Source of the DNA: a candidate division Zixibacteria bacterium RBG-1
GTDB lineage: Bacteria > Zixibacteria > MSB-5A5 > DSPP01 > RBG-1
Length of the DNA stretch: 64,000 bases
Direction: 5' to 3'
Assembly (NCBI GenBank): GCA_000447245.1
Contig: AUYT01000001.1
Span: 1,606,001-1,670,000, forward strand
Shown piece after piece: positions 34,819-43,972 of the stretch. Numbering within the stretch: the stretch's first letter is position 1; each line of letters starts with the position of its first letter. Below the pieces are notes generated by a model. That model was not told the origin of the DNA. It ran no database searches and saw nothing but the letters and a program-made list of their open reading frames with translations. The position numbers and the translations under genes were made by a program.

Positions 34819-35838
34819 TTATTTTTCTACATCCGTAGCTAAAATCCAGCCGATTTTCCCGTCTTTACCTTTCGCCTTGAACCAAACCAATCCATCTTTC
34901 CCTTTATTAGAATATAAGATACTAATACTCTCTCCTTGTCTGAAGTCGAAGCTGGGTCGCTTTCCGGGGTAGGTATAAACAACCGAGACCTGTGGTCTGA
35001 TTTTGGCTTTGACCTCTTTGCGATAAAACAAAATCTCCAGTTCCAAAACCCTATTTACAGCTTCTCGACCGGTCAGCCAGTTATTGTGTTTAGGTGAAAA
35101 AAACCAGAATTCTTTAACTTCATGATATTTTTGAATTACTTCTTCTAGAGAAGATGGGCCATAATCCAAAAGCTGTGCCAAGCAAAATTTGGCATAGTGT
35201 TTGAGAAGGGTATCGGAAGTATTATTCACAAGTTGTGACAGATAAGTCTTGGCTGAATCATAACTCCAACCACCGATTAAAAAATCCTCCGTCAAATAAT
35301 CTAGGGCATCACAAGAGTAACAGGTAATATCTTTCCACCCCGGAATTGAAGCGTTGGGGAAATTTTCCACAATTTCTCTGAATTTTTTTTCTGCCTGCTG
35401 AAGATTTCCCTGCCCCAATCTGATTTTTCCCATCTCCAAGGTGGCTACAACAACTAAGATAGCCGCCTTGGTCTCATTCAAGACCTGTTCTATATTATTT
35501 ATAAATTGGTCCTGCACAGCTTTATTTTCAAGCTGGTCTGAAATTCTTATCTCTCTTCTGAACATAGAAAATAATCTTTGCAAAGCCTCCATACCCAGAG
35601 TAGAATTCCACTCCAGGGTATAAACTTCTTGATTGGGATGCTCTTTTATCAAGATGTGACATTTTTCTACCGCTTCCTCAAATTTTCCGGCCTTATATAT
35701 TTCATCTATTTCATCCAGGTAAACCATATTGGCACTGGTCAAATCCGCTTCAGTCAAACCATTCTGCTGGGAAAGACCGCTCTGGTTAATTAATATTGAA
35801 AGGGAGGTCATTAGAATAAGGTTTTTAATTCTAAACAT
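34819..35838 (-). CDS. Secreted protein with TPR-like helices and C-terminal SH3-like domain
   Basis: The 339-residue protein has an N-terminal signal peptide (LILMTSLSILINQSGLSQ), a helical middle with TPR-like pairs (KAGKFEEAVEKCHILIKEHPN, LGQGNLQQAEKKFREIVENFPN), and a C-terminal bacterial-SH3-like domain (FDFRQGESISILYSNKG ... GWILATDVEK). I do not recognise a described family. It lies 13 nt after the epimerase gene, inside a run of cytosolic acyl-CoA enzymes, which is unexpected for an exported protein; it may be a regulatory or structural passenger. Confidence 0.7.
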   Translation of the reverse strand: MFRIKNLILMTSLSILINQSGLSQQNGLTEADLTSANMVYLDEIDEIYKAGKFEEAVEKCHILIKEHPNQEVYTLEWNSTLGMEALQRLFSMFRREIRISDQLENKAVQDQFINNIEQVLNETKAAILVVVATLEMGKIRLGQGNLQQAEKKFREIVENFPNASIPGWKDITCYSCDALDYLTEDFLIGGWSYDSAKTYLSQLVNNTSDTLLKHYAKFCLAQLLDYGPSSLEEVIQKYHEVKEFWFFSPKHNNWLTGREAVNRVLELEILFYRKEVKAKIRPQVSVVYTYPGKRPSFDFRQGESISILYSNKGKDGLVWFKAKGKDGKIGWILATDVEK

Positions 35839-35851
35839 ATCGCACAGTAAA

Positions 35852-36250
35852 TTATTTCTCTTTCAACTCTATTAAAACTCCTCCGGTTTTCTTAAAATCC
35901 AAAAATACAATTTTTTTACCATATGAGCCGGTTGAGATTTTCCCCAGTGGTTCTACACCTTTTTGCTTTAGCTCTTGCAAGCATTTTTCCAGGTTATCAA
36001 CCTCCAGGCAGATATGATGGAGTCCATCACCCCGTTTTTCCAAAAATTTCGCAATAGGACTGTCCGGAGAAGCCGGTGCAGTCAACTCTATTTTGGAACC
36101 ATTGAAGGTCCCGAAAACCACCTTCACTTTTTGGTCTGGCACTTCTCTTTCTGCTCCAAAGCTAATTCCGAACAACTCTGAAAAAATTTTTCCAAAAGTA
36201 CTGATATCTTTCACAGCAATAGAAATATGGTCGATCTTATTTATTTTCAT
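35852..36250 (-). CDS. mce: Methylmalonyl-CoA epimerase
   Basis: A 132-residue VOC-fold protein converting (S)- to (R)-methylmalonyl-CoA. IDHISIAVKDI at the N-terminus supplies the first metal-binding His, GLHHICLEVDNL the second, and VLIELKEK at the C-terminus the Glu. It follows the first mutase gene by 3 nt, as expected for the propionyl-CoA to succinyl-CoA route. Confidence 0.93.
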   Translation of the reverse strand: MKINKIDHISIAVKDISTFGKIFSELFGISFGAEREVPDQKVKVVFGTFNGSKIELTAPASPDSPIAKFLEKRGDGLHHICLEVDNLEKCLQELKQKGVEPLGKISTGSYGKKIVFLDFKKTGGVLIELKEK

Positions 36251-36253
36251 CTT

Positions 36254-37840
36254 TTAAAATTTCTCTTTATATTCTCCCCAGACTTCTCTTAGAGTATCGC
36301 AAATTTCACCAATGTTACAATAACTTTGCACGCATTCTAAGATGGGAAACATCAGATTTTCCTGGGATTTGCTTTTTTCTTTCAGGGCCTGCAAACTTTT
36401 TCTGACTTTTTCATTATCTCTTTTCCTTCTGACTGAATTTAATCTCTTAATCTGTTCATCTATTCCTTTTTGGTCAACTTTTAAAATGTTTTCCGTCACC
36501 TGCTCTTCGGTCTGAAATTTATTAACCCCCACAATTATTTGTTTCCCGGCTTCCACCCTCTTCTGGAACTCATAGGCGGACTTGGCAATCTCTTGCTGAT
36601 AAAATCCGGACTCAATGGCAGCCAAAGCTCCTCCATATTCTTCTATTTTTTCCAAATATTTTAAAACCTCTTCTTCAATCCGATTAGTCAGACTTTCCAG
36701 AAAATAGGAACCTCCCAAAGGGTCAACTGTGTTGGTCACTCCTGATTCGTAGGCAATAATCTGTTGTGTTCTTAAGGCCAGCTGGGCTGATTGTTCAGTG
36801 GGCAACGCCAAAGCCTCATCCTTAGCGTTGGTATGCAAGGATTGGGTCCCGCCTAAAACTGCAGAAAGAGCTTGCAGCGTGACCCGAATGATATTGTTAT
36901 CCACCTGTTGAGCCGTTAGAGAGGAGCCGGAGGTCTGGGTATGAAATCTCAATTTCCAGGAATCTTCTTTTTTAGCTTTGAATCTCTCTTTCATTATTTT
37001 AGCCCAAATCCTGCGGGCTACCCGGAACTTAGCTATTTCTTCGAAAAAGTCGCTGGATGAAATAAAGAAAAATGAAAGGCGGGGGGCGAAGTCATCAATT
37101 TTTAATCCGGTTTTGAGTGCGGCTTCAACATAACAAATGGCATTGGCAAAAGTAAAAGCCAGTTCCTGCACTGCGGTTGCGCCAGCTTCCCGCATATGAT
37201 AACCGGAAATTGAAATAGGATTCCATCTGGGTAACTGTTGGCTGCAGTATTGAAAAGTGTCAGTTATTAATCTCAGCGACCCTTGCGGCGGGAATATATA
37301 AGTTTTGCGTGCGATATATTCTTTTAAAATATCATTTTGAATGGTGCCGGAAAGCTTTTCTAAAGGGACTTTATTTTTGAGAGCTACGGCTATAAACATA
37401 GCTAACAGAATTGAAGCGGTGGCATTAATAGTCATGGAGACCGAAACTTTCTCTTGTGGAATTCCGGCAAACAAAATTTCCATATCCTCCAGAGTCGAAA
37501 TGGCCACTCCGGTTCTGCCGACTTCTCCGACGGCTAAGGGATGATCCGAATTATACCCCATTTGAGTGGGTAAATCAAAGGCCACCGACAGGCCGGTCTG
37601 CCCCTGCGAGAGAAGATATTTGTATCTTTGATTGGATTCTATAGCAGTGCCGAAACCGGCATATTGACGCATAGTCCATAGTTTCCCACGGTACATATCT
37701 TTCCAGATGCCGCGGGTAAAGGGAAATTGGCCCGGAAATCCTAAATCTCTGGAATAATTCAGATTTGAGATTTCTTTGGGGGTGTAGACTTCGTCTACTT
37801 TTATACCGGAGCCGGTTTGAAAAGTTTTTTTAGCTTGCAA
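36254..37840 (-). CDS. Methylmalonyl-CoA-mutase-type catalytic subunit 1
   Basis: The 528-residue TIM-barrel subunit has the mutase landmarks FPFTRGIW...[58 protein letters not shown], and [10 protein letters not shown]. It lacks the C-terminal B12-binding domain and therefore needs a separate one. Near the substrate Tyr, where most members read PTMY, this copy has KDMY (residues 47-50). It could be the true methylmalonyl-CoA mutase or a variant with a different substrate; the epimerase beside it favours the first. It is adjacent to the carboxylase subunits. Confidence 0.9.
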   Translation of the reverse strand: MQAKKTFQTGSGIKVDEVYTPKEISNLNYSRDLGFPGQFPFTRGIWKDMYRGKLWTMRQYAGFGTAIESNQRYKYLLSQGQTGLSVAFDLPTQMGYNSDHPLAVGEVGRTGVAISTLEDMEILFAGIPQEKVSVSMTINATASILLAMFIAVALKNKVPLEKLSGTIQNDILKEYIARKTYIFPPQGSLRLITDTFQYCSQQLPRWNPISISGYHMREAGATAVQELAFTFANAICYVEAALKTGLKIDDFAPRLSFFFISSSDFFEEIAKFRVARRIWAKIMKERFKAKKEDSWKLRFHTQTSGSSLTAQQVDNNIIRVTLQALSAVLGGTQSLHTNAKDEALALPTEQSAQLALRTQQIIAYESGVTNTVDPLGGSYFLESLTNRIEEEVLKYLEKIEEYGGALAAIESGFYQQEIAKSAYEFQKRVEAGKQIIVGVNKFQTEEQVTENILKVDQKGIDEQIKRLNSVRRKRDNEKVRKSLQALKEKSKSQENLMFPILECVQSYCNIGEICDTLREVWGEYKEKF

Positions 37841-37851
37841 AGAATTTCCTT

Positions 37852-38352
37852 TTATTCTAAGACCACTAAAACTTGGTCTTTATCCACGGTCTGCTTTTCC
37901 CTGACCAGAATTTTTTTCACTTTCCCTTCATAGGGAGATTTTATCTCATTTTCCATTTTCATGGCTTCCATGATTACCACTCCTTCTCCGGATTTGATAA
38001 CCTGGCCCTCTTGCACTTCTACTCTTACAATCAAGCCTGGCATGGGAGCTTTCAATTTTTTTTGTTTTAAAACTTCTTGTGGGGCAGTCGATTTAAGTTT
38101 GGCTAACGTCTCTTGCAATATTTCACCGGAATATTTTCTGCCTCCGTAGTTGATTTCAAATTCACCATCCTGCCTACGAATTTCTAAATCATAAGCCCTG
38201 TTATCTACCAAAAGTGAATAGATTCTATTTTTCTTCAGCTCCACCAGATGAGCATTTATTTGTTTCCCTCCTAAGTCAACTTGTAATCCACCCTCTTTTT
38301 CTTTTATTCCGACTTTAAATTCCTGCCCACTGATTCTGACTTGATATTTCAC
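37852..38352 (-). CDS. Biotin carboxyl carrier subunit of an acyl-CoA carboxylase
   Basis: A 166-residue protein with a beta-rich N-terminal part and a C-terminal biotinyl domain from about residue 97: LKAPMPGLIVRVEVQEGQVI, the biotinylation motif EAMKMEN, and VKKILVREKQTVDKDQVLVVLE in parts. It carries the carboxyl group between the biotin carboxylase (gene overlapping by 4 nt) and the carboxyltransferase. Confidence 0.93.
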   Translation of the reverse strand: MKYQVRISGQEFKVGIKEKEGGLQVDLGGKQINAHLVELKKNRIYSLLVDNRAYDLEIRRQDGEFEINYGGRKYSGEILQETLAKLKSTAPQEVLKQKKLKAPMPGLIVRVEVQEGQVIKSGEGVVIMEAMKMENEIKSPYEGKVKKILVREKQTVDKDQVLVVLE

Positions 38353-39854
38353 AGCTTACTCCGTAAAGTTGTAATTCTGGCTTGTCTTTTCCAGATGCTT
38401 TGGACTGCGCCATTTTGAATAAATTCCGATTCAACCTTTTTGGTTGCCAAATAATCTGCCAGAGCCGCGGAAACCGCCAGATAATCCAAATTTATTTTTT
38501 TCTCTTCCTTCAACTTGGGATATATTTCTTCCTCGATAAAGTGAGTGGATAGCTCTCCTCTTCGGAATTTTTCATTCTGCATAACATTTTGATGGAATTC
38601 AATGGTGGTGGTGATTCCGTTTATCTGATATTCGGAAAGAGCGCGAGACATCCTTGAGATTGCTTCATTGCGATCTTGTCCCCAGCAGATTAGTTTGGCA
38701 ATCAAAGGGTCATAGTATAAAGAGATTTCAAAACCTTCATAAACTCCGGAATCCACCCGAACACCGGGACCGGCTGGTTCTCGATATATGGAAATTATAC
38801 CGGTGGAGGGGAAAAAGTTATTTTGATAATCCTCGGTATAGATTCTGCATTCTAGGGCGTGACCGAACGGTCTTATATCTGATTGTGAAAAATCTAATTT
38901 CTCACCCACGGCAATTTTAATCTGCCGTTTAGCGATATCTATTCCGGTTACCATTTCAGTCACCGGATGTTCCACTTGCAATCGTGTATTCATCTCCAAG
39001 AAGTAAAAATTTTTATTTTCATCCATTAGGAATTCAACCGTCCCGGCATTCACATATCCAGCCAACTTAGCAATTTTGACCGCCGTCTCCCCCATTTTTC
39101 TTCTTAGATTTTCATCAACTATGACCGAAGGAGATTCTTCTATCAATTTTTGATGTCTTCTCTGGATGGAACATTCCCTTTCGCCCATGTAAACACAGTT
39201 TCCCAAAGAATCCGCCAAAATCTGAATCTCGATATGACGTGGTCTTTCCAAAAATTTCTCTAAATAAATTCTATCATCTCCAAATGCTATCTTAGATTCA
39301 TACTTGGCGCCTCTAAAAGCATCACTCATTTCCTCTTTCTTTCTAACAACTCTCATCCCTTTCCCACCACCACCAGCCGAAGCTTTTAGCAAAACAGGGT
39401 AACCGATTTTTTCAGCAAAGTTTAAAGCTTCTGTTTCACTTGAAATTTCATCTGAGCCGGGGATAATCGGAATTCCAACTTCTGAAAAAATTTTTCGTGC
39501 CTGAAGTTTATCACCGGATAACTTGATGGCCGACGCCGGAGGACCGATAAAAACTAAGCCATTGGTTTGAACCAGTTCAGCAAAATTAGCATTTTCAGCC
39601 AAAAAGCCGTACCCAGGATGAATTGCTTCGGCTTTTGCTTCTTTGGCAATCTGGATGATTTTTTCTGCGTTTAAGTAACTTCCCGTTGCTTCAGGTAGAC
39701 CAACTAAATATGCCTCATCCGCCATTCGGACATGCAAAGATTTTCTATCAGCTTCGGAGTAGATTACTGCTGCAGTTATTCCTAATTCTTTACAAGCCCG
39801 GATAATTCTGACTGCAATTTCACCGCGGTTGGCGATTAAGATTTTTTTGAACAT
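38349..39854 (-). CDS. Biotin carboxylase subunit of an acyl-CoA carboxylase
   Basis: A 501-residue ATP-grasp enzyme that carboxylates biotin with bicarbonate. FKKILIANRGEIAVRIIRACKELG at the N-terminus, KASAGGGGKGMRVV, ERECSIQRRHQKLIEESPS, EMNTRLQVEHPVTEMVTGID and AGPGVRVDSGVYEG are intact. With the carrier and carboxyltransferase subunits nearby it forms a three-subunit propionyl-CoA (or acetyl-CoA) carboxylase, as in archaea and many bacteria. Overlap with the carrier gene suggests coupled translation. Confidence 0.95.
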   Translation of the reverse strand: MFKKILIANRGEIAVRIIRACKELGITAAVIYSEADRKSLHVRMADEAYLVGLPEATGSYLNAEKIIQIAKEAKAEAIHPGYGFLAENANFAELVQTNGLVFIGPPASAIKLSGDKLQARKIFSEVGIPIIPGSDEISSETEALNFAEKIGYPVLLKASAGGGGKGMRVVRKKEEMSDAFRGAKYESKIAFGDDRIYLEKFLERPRHIEIQILADSLGNCVYMGERECSIQRRHQKLIEESPSVIVDENLRRKMGETAVKIAKLAGYVNAGTVEFLMDENKNFYFLEMNTRLQVEHPVTEMVTGIDIAKRQIKIAVGEKLDFSQSDIRPFGHALECRIYTEDYQNNFFPSTGIISIYREPAGPGVRVDSGVYEGFEISLYYDPLIAKLICWGQDRNEAISRMSRALSEYQINGITTTIEFHQNVMQNEKFRRGELSTHFIEEEIYPKLKEEKKINLDYLAVSAALADYLATKKVESEFIQNGAVQSIWKRQARITTLRSKL

Positions 39855-39918
39855 AAGCAGAATTGAAATTTCTGTGAAAAACTGGCTTTATCTTCATTTT
39901 TACTCAAAAATTTTTCTC

Positions 39919-41469
39919 TTACAACGGTATATTCCCATGCTTTTTCGGAGGATTACTATCCCTCTTAGTAGCCAGCATCTCCAGGGCTTTAATCAGACGT
40001 GGACGAGTTTCCTTCGGCTCAATCACATCGTCGATATAACCTCTCTCCGCCGCAATATAAGGATTGGCAAATTTCTCCCGATACTCTTTTTCCTTCTCCT
40101 CCAAAGCTTTCTCCCGGTCCAACGACTGCTCAATTTCTCTTTTGAATATAATTTCAGCCGCTCCTTTAGGACCCATTACTGCGATTTCAGCCGTGGGCCA
40201 GGCATAGTTAATATCCCCCCGGATATGCTTGGAGGACATCACGTCATAAGCCCCACCGTAAGCTTTTCTGGTAATTACTGTAATTTTAGGAACCGTAGTT
40301 TCACAGTAAGCATACAAAAGCTTTGAGCCATGTTTAATAATTCCACCATGTTCTTGAACAGTGCCGGGAAGAAAGCCGGGCACATCTTCAAAAGTAATCA
40401 AAGGTATATTAAAACAATCACAGAAGCGGATAAATCTGGCGCCTTTCAAAGAGGAATCGATATCCAAAACCCCGGCTAAAACTGCGGGTTGATTGGCAAC
40501 TATGCCGACCGGTTTTCCATTCAAGCGGGCAAAACCGACCACAATATTTTGAGCATAATTCTGATGCACTTCAAAAAAATCATTATGATCCACCACTCTT
40601 TTAATCACATCTTTGATATCATAGGGCTTGTTGGGATTTTCTGGAACGATAAAATTTAAATCGTCATCTTGTCGGTCAATTGAGTCAGTGGCTTTTAAAA
40701 GAGGTGGGTCATCTAAATTATTTTGCGGAATAAAACTCAAAAGCGTTCTGACAGTTTTCAGGGCCTCCGCTTCGTTTTCACAGGCAAAATGTGCTACCCC
40801 GGATTTAGTGGAATGGGTGGTAGCACCACCTAATTCTTCAAAACTCACTTCTTCATGAGTGACGGTTTTGACAACTGAAGGACCGGTGACAAACATATAG
40901 CTGGTATTTTTCACCATTACGATAAAATCAGTAATGGCTGGTGAATAAACTGCTCCTCCGGCGCAAGGCCCCATTATGACTGAAATTTGAGGGACAACTC
41001 CGGAAGCCAAGGTATTGCGTAAAAATATCTCCGCATAACCTCCTAAACTGACCACCCCTTCCTGAATTCTGGCTCCCCCGGAATCATTCAGACCGATAAT
41101 GGGAGCCCCCACTTTCATAGCCATATCCATAATCTTGCAGATTTTTTCAGCGTGAGCTTCAGATAACGAGCCACCGAAGACTGTAAAATCCTGGGAGAAA
41201 ACAAACACCAGTTTGCCGTTGATTTTCCCGTGACCGGCAACAACTCCGTCACCGGGATATTTTAATTTATCCAGACCAAATTCCGTGGAACGGTGAGTAA
41301 CGAAGGCATCGAACTCCTCAAAAGAGTTTTCATCCAGAAGAATTTCCAATCTTTCTCTGGCAGTCAGTTTTCCTTTTTGATGCTGTTCGTCAATTCTTTT
41401 CTGACCGCCGCCTAATTTGGCTTCTTCTTTTTTCTGCTTAAGGAATTTAAATTTATCTTCCAGATTCAT
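39919..41469 (-). CDS. Acyl-CoA carboxylase carboxyltransferase subunit, PccB type
   Basis: A 516-residue crotonase-superfamily carboxyltransferase: [32 protein letters not shown] in parts, [51 protein letters not shown] and [17 protein letters not shown]. Length and motifs match propionyl-CoA carboxylase beta subunits; it would form methylmalonyl-CoA for the mutases. It ends with HGNIPL, a common end in this family. Confidence 0.94.
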   Translation of the reverse strand: MNLEDKFKFLKQKKEEAKLGGGQKRIDEQHQKGKLTARERLEILLDENSFEEFDAFVTHRSTEFGLDKLKYPGDGVVAGHGKINGKLVFVFSQDFTVFGGSLSEAHAEKICKIMDMAMKVGAPIIGLNDSGGARIQEGVVSLGGYAEIFLRNTLASGVVPQISVIMGPCAGGAVYSPAITDFIVMVKNTSYMFVTGPSVVKTVTHEEVSFEELGGATTHSTKSGVAHFACENEAEALKTVRTLLSFIPQNNLDDPPLLKATDSIDRQDDDLNFIVPENPNKPYDIKDVIKRVVDHNDFFEVHQNYAQNIVVGFARLNGKPVGIVANQPAVLAGVLDIDSSLKGARFIRFCDCFNIPLITFEDVPGFLPGTVQEHGGIIKHGSKLLYAYCETTVPKITVITRKAYGGAYDVMSSKHIRGDINYAWPTAEIAVMGPKGAAEIIFKREIEQSLDREKALEEKEKEYREKFANPYIAAERGYIDDVIEPKETRPRLIKALEMLATKRDSNPPKKHGNIPL

Positions 41470-41505
41470 TTGGTTACACCATGGCTAAAGCCATTTATTT
41501 TGAAT

Positions 41506-42348
41506 TTAACTTACAATCGGTTCAGCCACTACTTTTTCGTTGACTATTTTTAGTTTGCCGATTTTAACTTTCAAATCATGGTCAAAAGCCACATAGCACC
41601 CTTTTTCTAAACAAAAAGGAATGATTTCTTTTTTGATTTTCATGGTTTCCCTGGGGTTCAAATCTATGCTAGCCACATAAGCGGTTCTTAAGTGGGCCGT
41701 AGTGGGAATAATATCTGCATAATAGATTAATTTTTCCCCATTACCTTCCAAAAAAACCCCCTGATGACCGGGGGTATGCCCGCCGGTATTTTTAATTCTT
41801 AATCCCGATAAAATTTCTGCTTCACCCTCCACTATTTCCAAAGCACTACTTTGAGCCAGAATTTGGATATGGTCCAGTAAATAGGCCGCTTTTGTTCTTT
41901 CATCCGGATGGGTGGCTTCTTCCCATTCTCTTTTTTGTACAAAATGTTTGGCTCTGGGAAAACGGAGGGTTTCCCTCCCATTTTCATCTTTTTTAATGGC
42001 TCCACAGCCATGGTCAGCATGCATATGCGAAAAAATCACCATGTCGATATCTTCCGGTCTTACACCAAAATTTAATAGCCCCACATCTAAAGTTGAAGGA
42101 GTATAGAGAGTATAAAGTTTTCTTTCTTTATCATTCAGAGTATCTCCGAACCCTGCATCCAATAAGATATTTTTGTTCTTATATTTTAGCAAAAAAAGGT
42201 TGACGTCCATAGGGATTAAATTTTTTTCGTTGGGAGGGATCATTTTTTCCCACATGGTTTTGGGAACGACCCCGAACATCATCCCCCCGTCTAAATAAAA
42301 TCTGTTTTCTACAAAAGAAAAAACTTGATACTCACCGATTCTAAGCAT
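41506..42348 (-). CDS. Metallo-beta-lactamase-fold hydrolase
   Basis: A 280-residue MBL-fold protein with the metal-binding motif FSHMHADHGCGA, GGHTPGHQGVFLEG, YYADIIPT and the C-terminal AFDHDLKV. It resembles the N-acyl-homoserine-lactonase/QuiP-like branch; substrates in that branch are esters, lactones or thioesters. In this context a thioesterase or acyl-hydrolase role in the acyl-CoA island is possible but unproven. It abuts the acyl-CoA dehydrogenase 3 gene with no gap. Confidence 0.8.
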   Translation of the reverse strand: MLRIGEYQVFSFVENRFYLDGGMMFGVVPKTMWEKMIPPNEKNLIPMDVNLFLLKYKNKNILLDAGFGDTLNDKERKLYTLYTPSTLDVGLLNFGVRPEDIDMVIFSHMHADHGCGAIKKDENGRETLRFPRAKHFVQKREWEEATHPDERTKAAYLLDHIQILAQSSALEIVEGEAEILSGLRIKNTGGHTPGHQGVFLEGNGEKLIYYADIIPTTAHLRTAYVASIDLNPRETMKIKKEIIPFCLEKGCYVAFDHDLKVKIGKLKIVNEKVVAEPIVS

Positions 42349-43512
42349 CTATCCTTTCAGGTAAGCACCCGCAATCACCAGTCTTTGAATCTCCGAAGTC
42401 CCCTCGTAAATTTCAATCAATCTCTGGTCCCGATACAGCTTTTCAATTTCGTTGAATTCTCCGATATACCCGTATCCTCCATGAATCTGGACGCAACGGT
42501 CCACACAGAATTTGGCCGCTTCGGTGGAAAATAGTTTGGCCTGGGAAGACTCCAGAGTGCACTTAATTCCAGCATCAAAAAGTTGGGCCGCCTTATAGGT
42601 CATGAGCCGGGCCGCCTCTAACTGAGTTCCCATATCGGCAATCATCCACTGAATCGCTTGTAATTTGGCAATCGGAGCTCCAAAGCAGACCCTGGATCTG
42701 GCATACTTCACCGCTTCATCCAAAGCCCTTTGGGAAATTCCCACCGCTTGACCGCCCACCGTGATTCGGGCTCCTTCCAGAGTAGTTAAAGCTATCCTGA
42801 ATCCCTTGCCTCTTTCTCCCAAAAGATTTTTGGCCGGAACCCGGCAGTTTTCAAACCACAGCCGAGCTGTGGTAGCGCATTTCATTCCCATTTTGTATTC
42901 TAACGTCTTGGCTTTCAGACCCGGGGTTCCCTTTTCCACAATCAGGGCGGAAATATCCCTTTTACTGGCTTCCCCGGAGCCATCTTCTACGATTTTACAG
43001 AAGACCACATATACATCTGCCACATCTCCGTGCATGATAAAGATCTTTTCACCGTTAAGGACAAAATAATCTCCTTCGAGTCTGGCAGTGGTGTTTTGAT
43101 TTCCGGCATCTGAGCCGGCCTGGGGCTCGGTTAGGGCATAGGCCGCCAAATACTCCCCGGAAGCGATCTTGGGCACGTATTTTTGTTTCTGCTCCGGTTT
43201 GCCAAAGGTCTCAATGGGGTAGCTGGCTAAATTGGAGACCGCTGCCAAAAGTGAGGTTGGGGGATCGTAGTAAGCCAGTTCTTCAACCAAGGTGATCTGT
43301 TCTAATTTGCTTGCTCCAGCTCCTCCCAGTTCTTTGGGCATGAAATAACCCACGATGCCGTAGTCAGCCAACTTTTTATAATACTCATAAGGAAATTCCG
43401 CTGGCTCCGGTCGGCGGTCCAATTTTAAAGCCATGGGCTTGACTTCTTTTTCACAAAAGGGCCTGACCCAGTCCCGGACTTTTTGCTGAGATGCATTAAG
43501 ATTGTAAGTCAT
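42349..43512 (-). CDS. Acyl-CoA dehydrogenase 3
   Basis: A 387-residue acyl-CoA dehydrogenase more divergent than the two copies at 26-28.5 kb. AAYALTEPQAGSDAGN, EKIFIMHGDVADVYVVF, TTLEGARITVGGQAVGISQRALDE and YRDQRLIEIYEGTSEIQRLVI are present, with the catalytic Glu in YEGTSE. It lies between the mutase B12 subunit and the MBL hydrolase, so its substrate is probably an acyl-CoA feeding the mutase route. Confidence 0.93.
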   Translation of the reverse strand: MTYNLNASQQKVRDWVRPFCEKEVKPMALKLDRRPEPAEFPYEYYKKLADYGIVGYFMPKELGGAGASKLEQITLVEELAYYDPPTSLLAAVSNLASYPIETFGKPEQKQKYVPKIASGEYLAAYALTEPQAGSDAGNQNTTARLEGDYFVLNGEKIFIMHGDVADVYVVFCKIVEDGSGEASKRDISALIVEKGTPGLKAKTLEYKMGMKCATTARLWFENCRVPAKNLLGERGKGFRIALTTLEGARITVGGQAVGISQRALDEAVKYARSRVCFGAPIAKLQAIQWMIADMGTQLEAARLMTYKAAQLFDAGIKCTLESSQAKLFSTEAAKFCVDRCVQIHGGYGYIGEFNEIEKLYRDQRLIEIYEGTSEIQRLVIAGAYLKG

Positions 43513-43521
43513 CCATCCTCC

Positions 43522-43941
43522 TTAAAAAATTGCCTCCTCTTTTCTCCGACCCCGGGTAGCGGACTTGATGTATTCTATGATTTCACCGGTAGTTGTCCCC
43601 GGACCAAAAAGTTTTCCCACCCCCATTTTTTCTAGCTTGTCCATATCCTCTTGCGGAATTATCCCTCCTCCAAAAAGTATGATACGCCCCGCCCCCTTTT
43701 GTTTTAAAAGCTCAACCGTTTGAGGAAACAAAGTCATGTGAGCCCCGGACAAGATTGACAATCCTATGGCATCTACATCTTCTTGAACGGCCGCCTCCAC
43801 CACCATTTCCGGAGTTTGCCTTAATCCTAAATAAATTACTTCCAAACCGGCATCTCGCATAGCCGCAGCGATTACTTTTACTCCCCGGTCATGCCCGTCC
43901 AAGCCGGGCTTTGCTAAAAGGACTCTAATCTTTCTTTCCAT
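43522..43941 (-). CDS. Methylmalonyl-CoA mutase B12-binding subunit
   Basis: A 139-residue stand-alone cobalamin-binding domain. The hallmark D-x-H-x-x-G ([20 protein letters not shown]) coordinates cobalt, followed by GLSILSGAH and [11 protein letters not shown]. It is the only B12 subunit in the window, while two catalytic subunits lack this domain. It follows mutase subunit 2 by 31 nt. Confidence 0.95.
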   Translation of the reverse strand: MERKIRVLLAKPGLDGHDRGVKVIAAAMRDAGLEVIYLGLRQTPEMVVEAAVQEDVDAIGLSILSGAHMTLFPQTVELLKQKGAGRIILFGGGIIPQEDMDKLEKMGVGKLFGPGTTTGEIIEYIKSATRGRRKEEAIF

Positions 43942-43972
43942 ATCTTAATTTATAAACCTCCTTAGATGACGC

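Noticed and set aside
39829-40326. Plus-strand ORF of 165 codons
   Set aside because: It is antisense to the carboxyltransferase and its spacer with the biotin carboxylase; no family resemblance and no ribosome-binding site.
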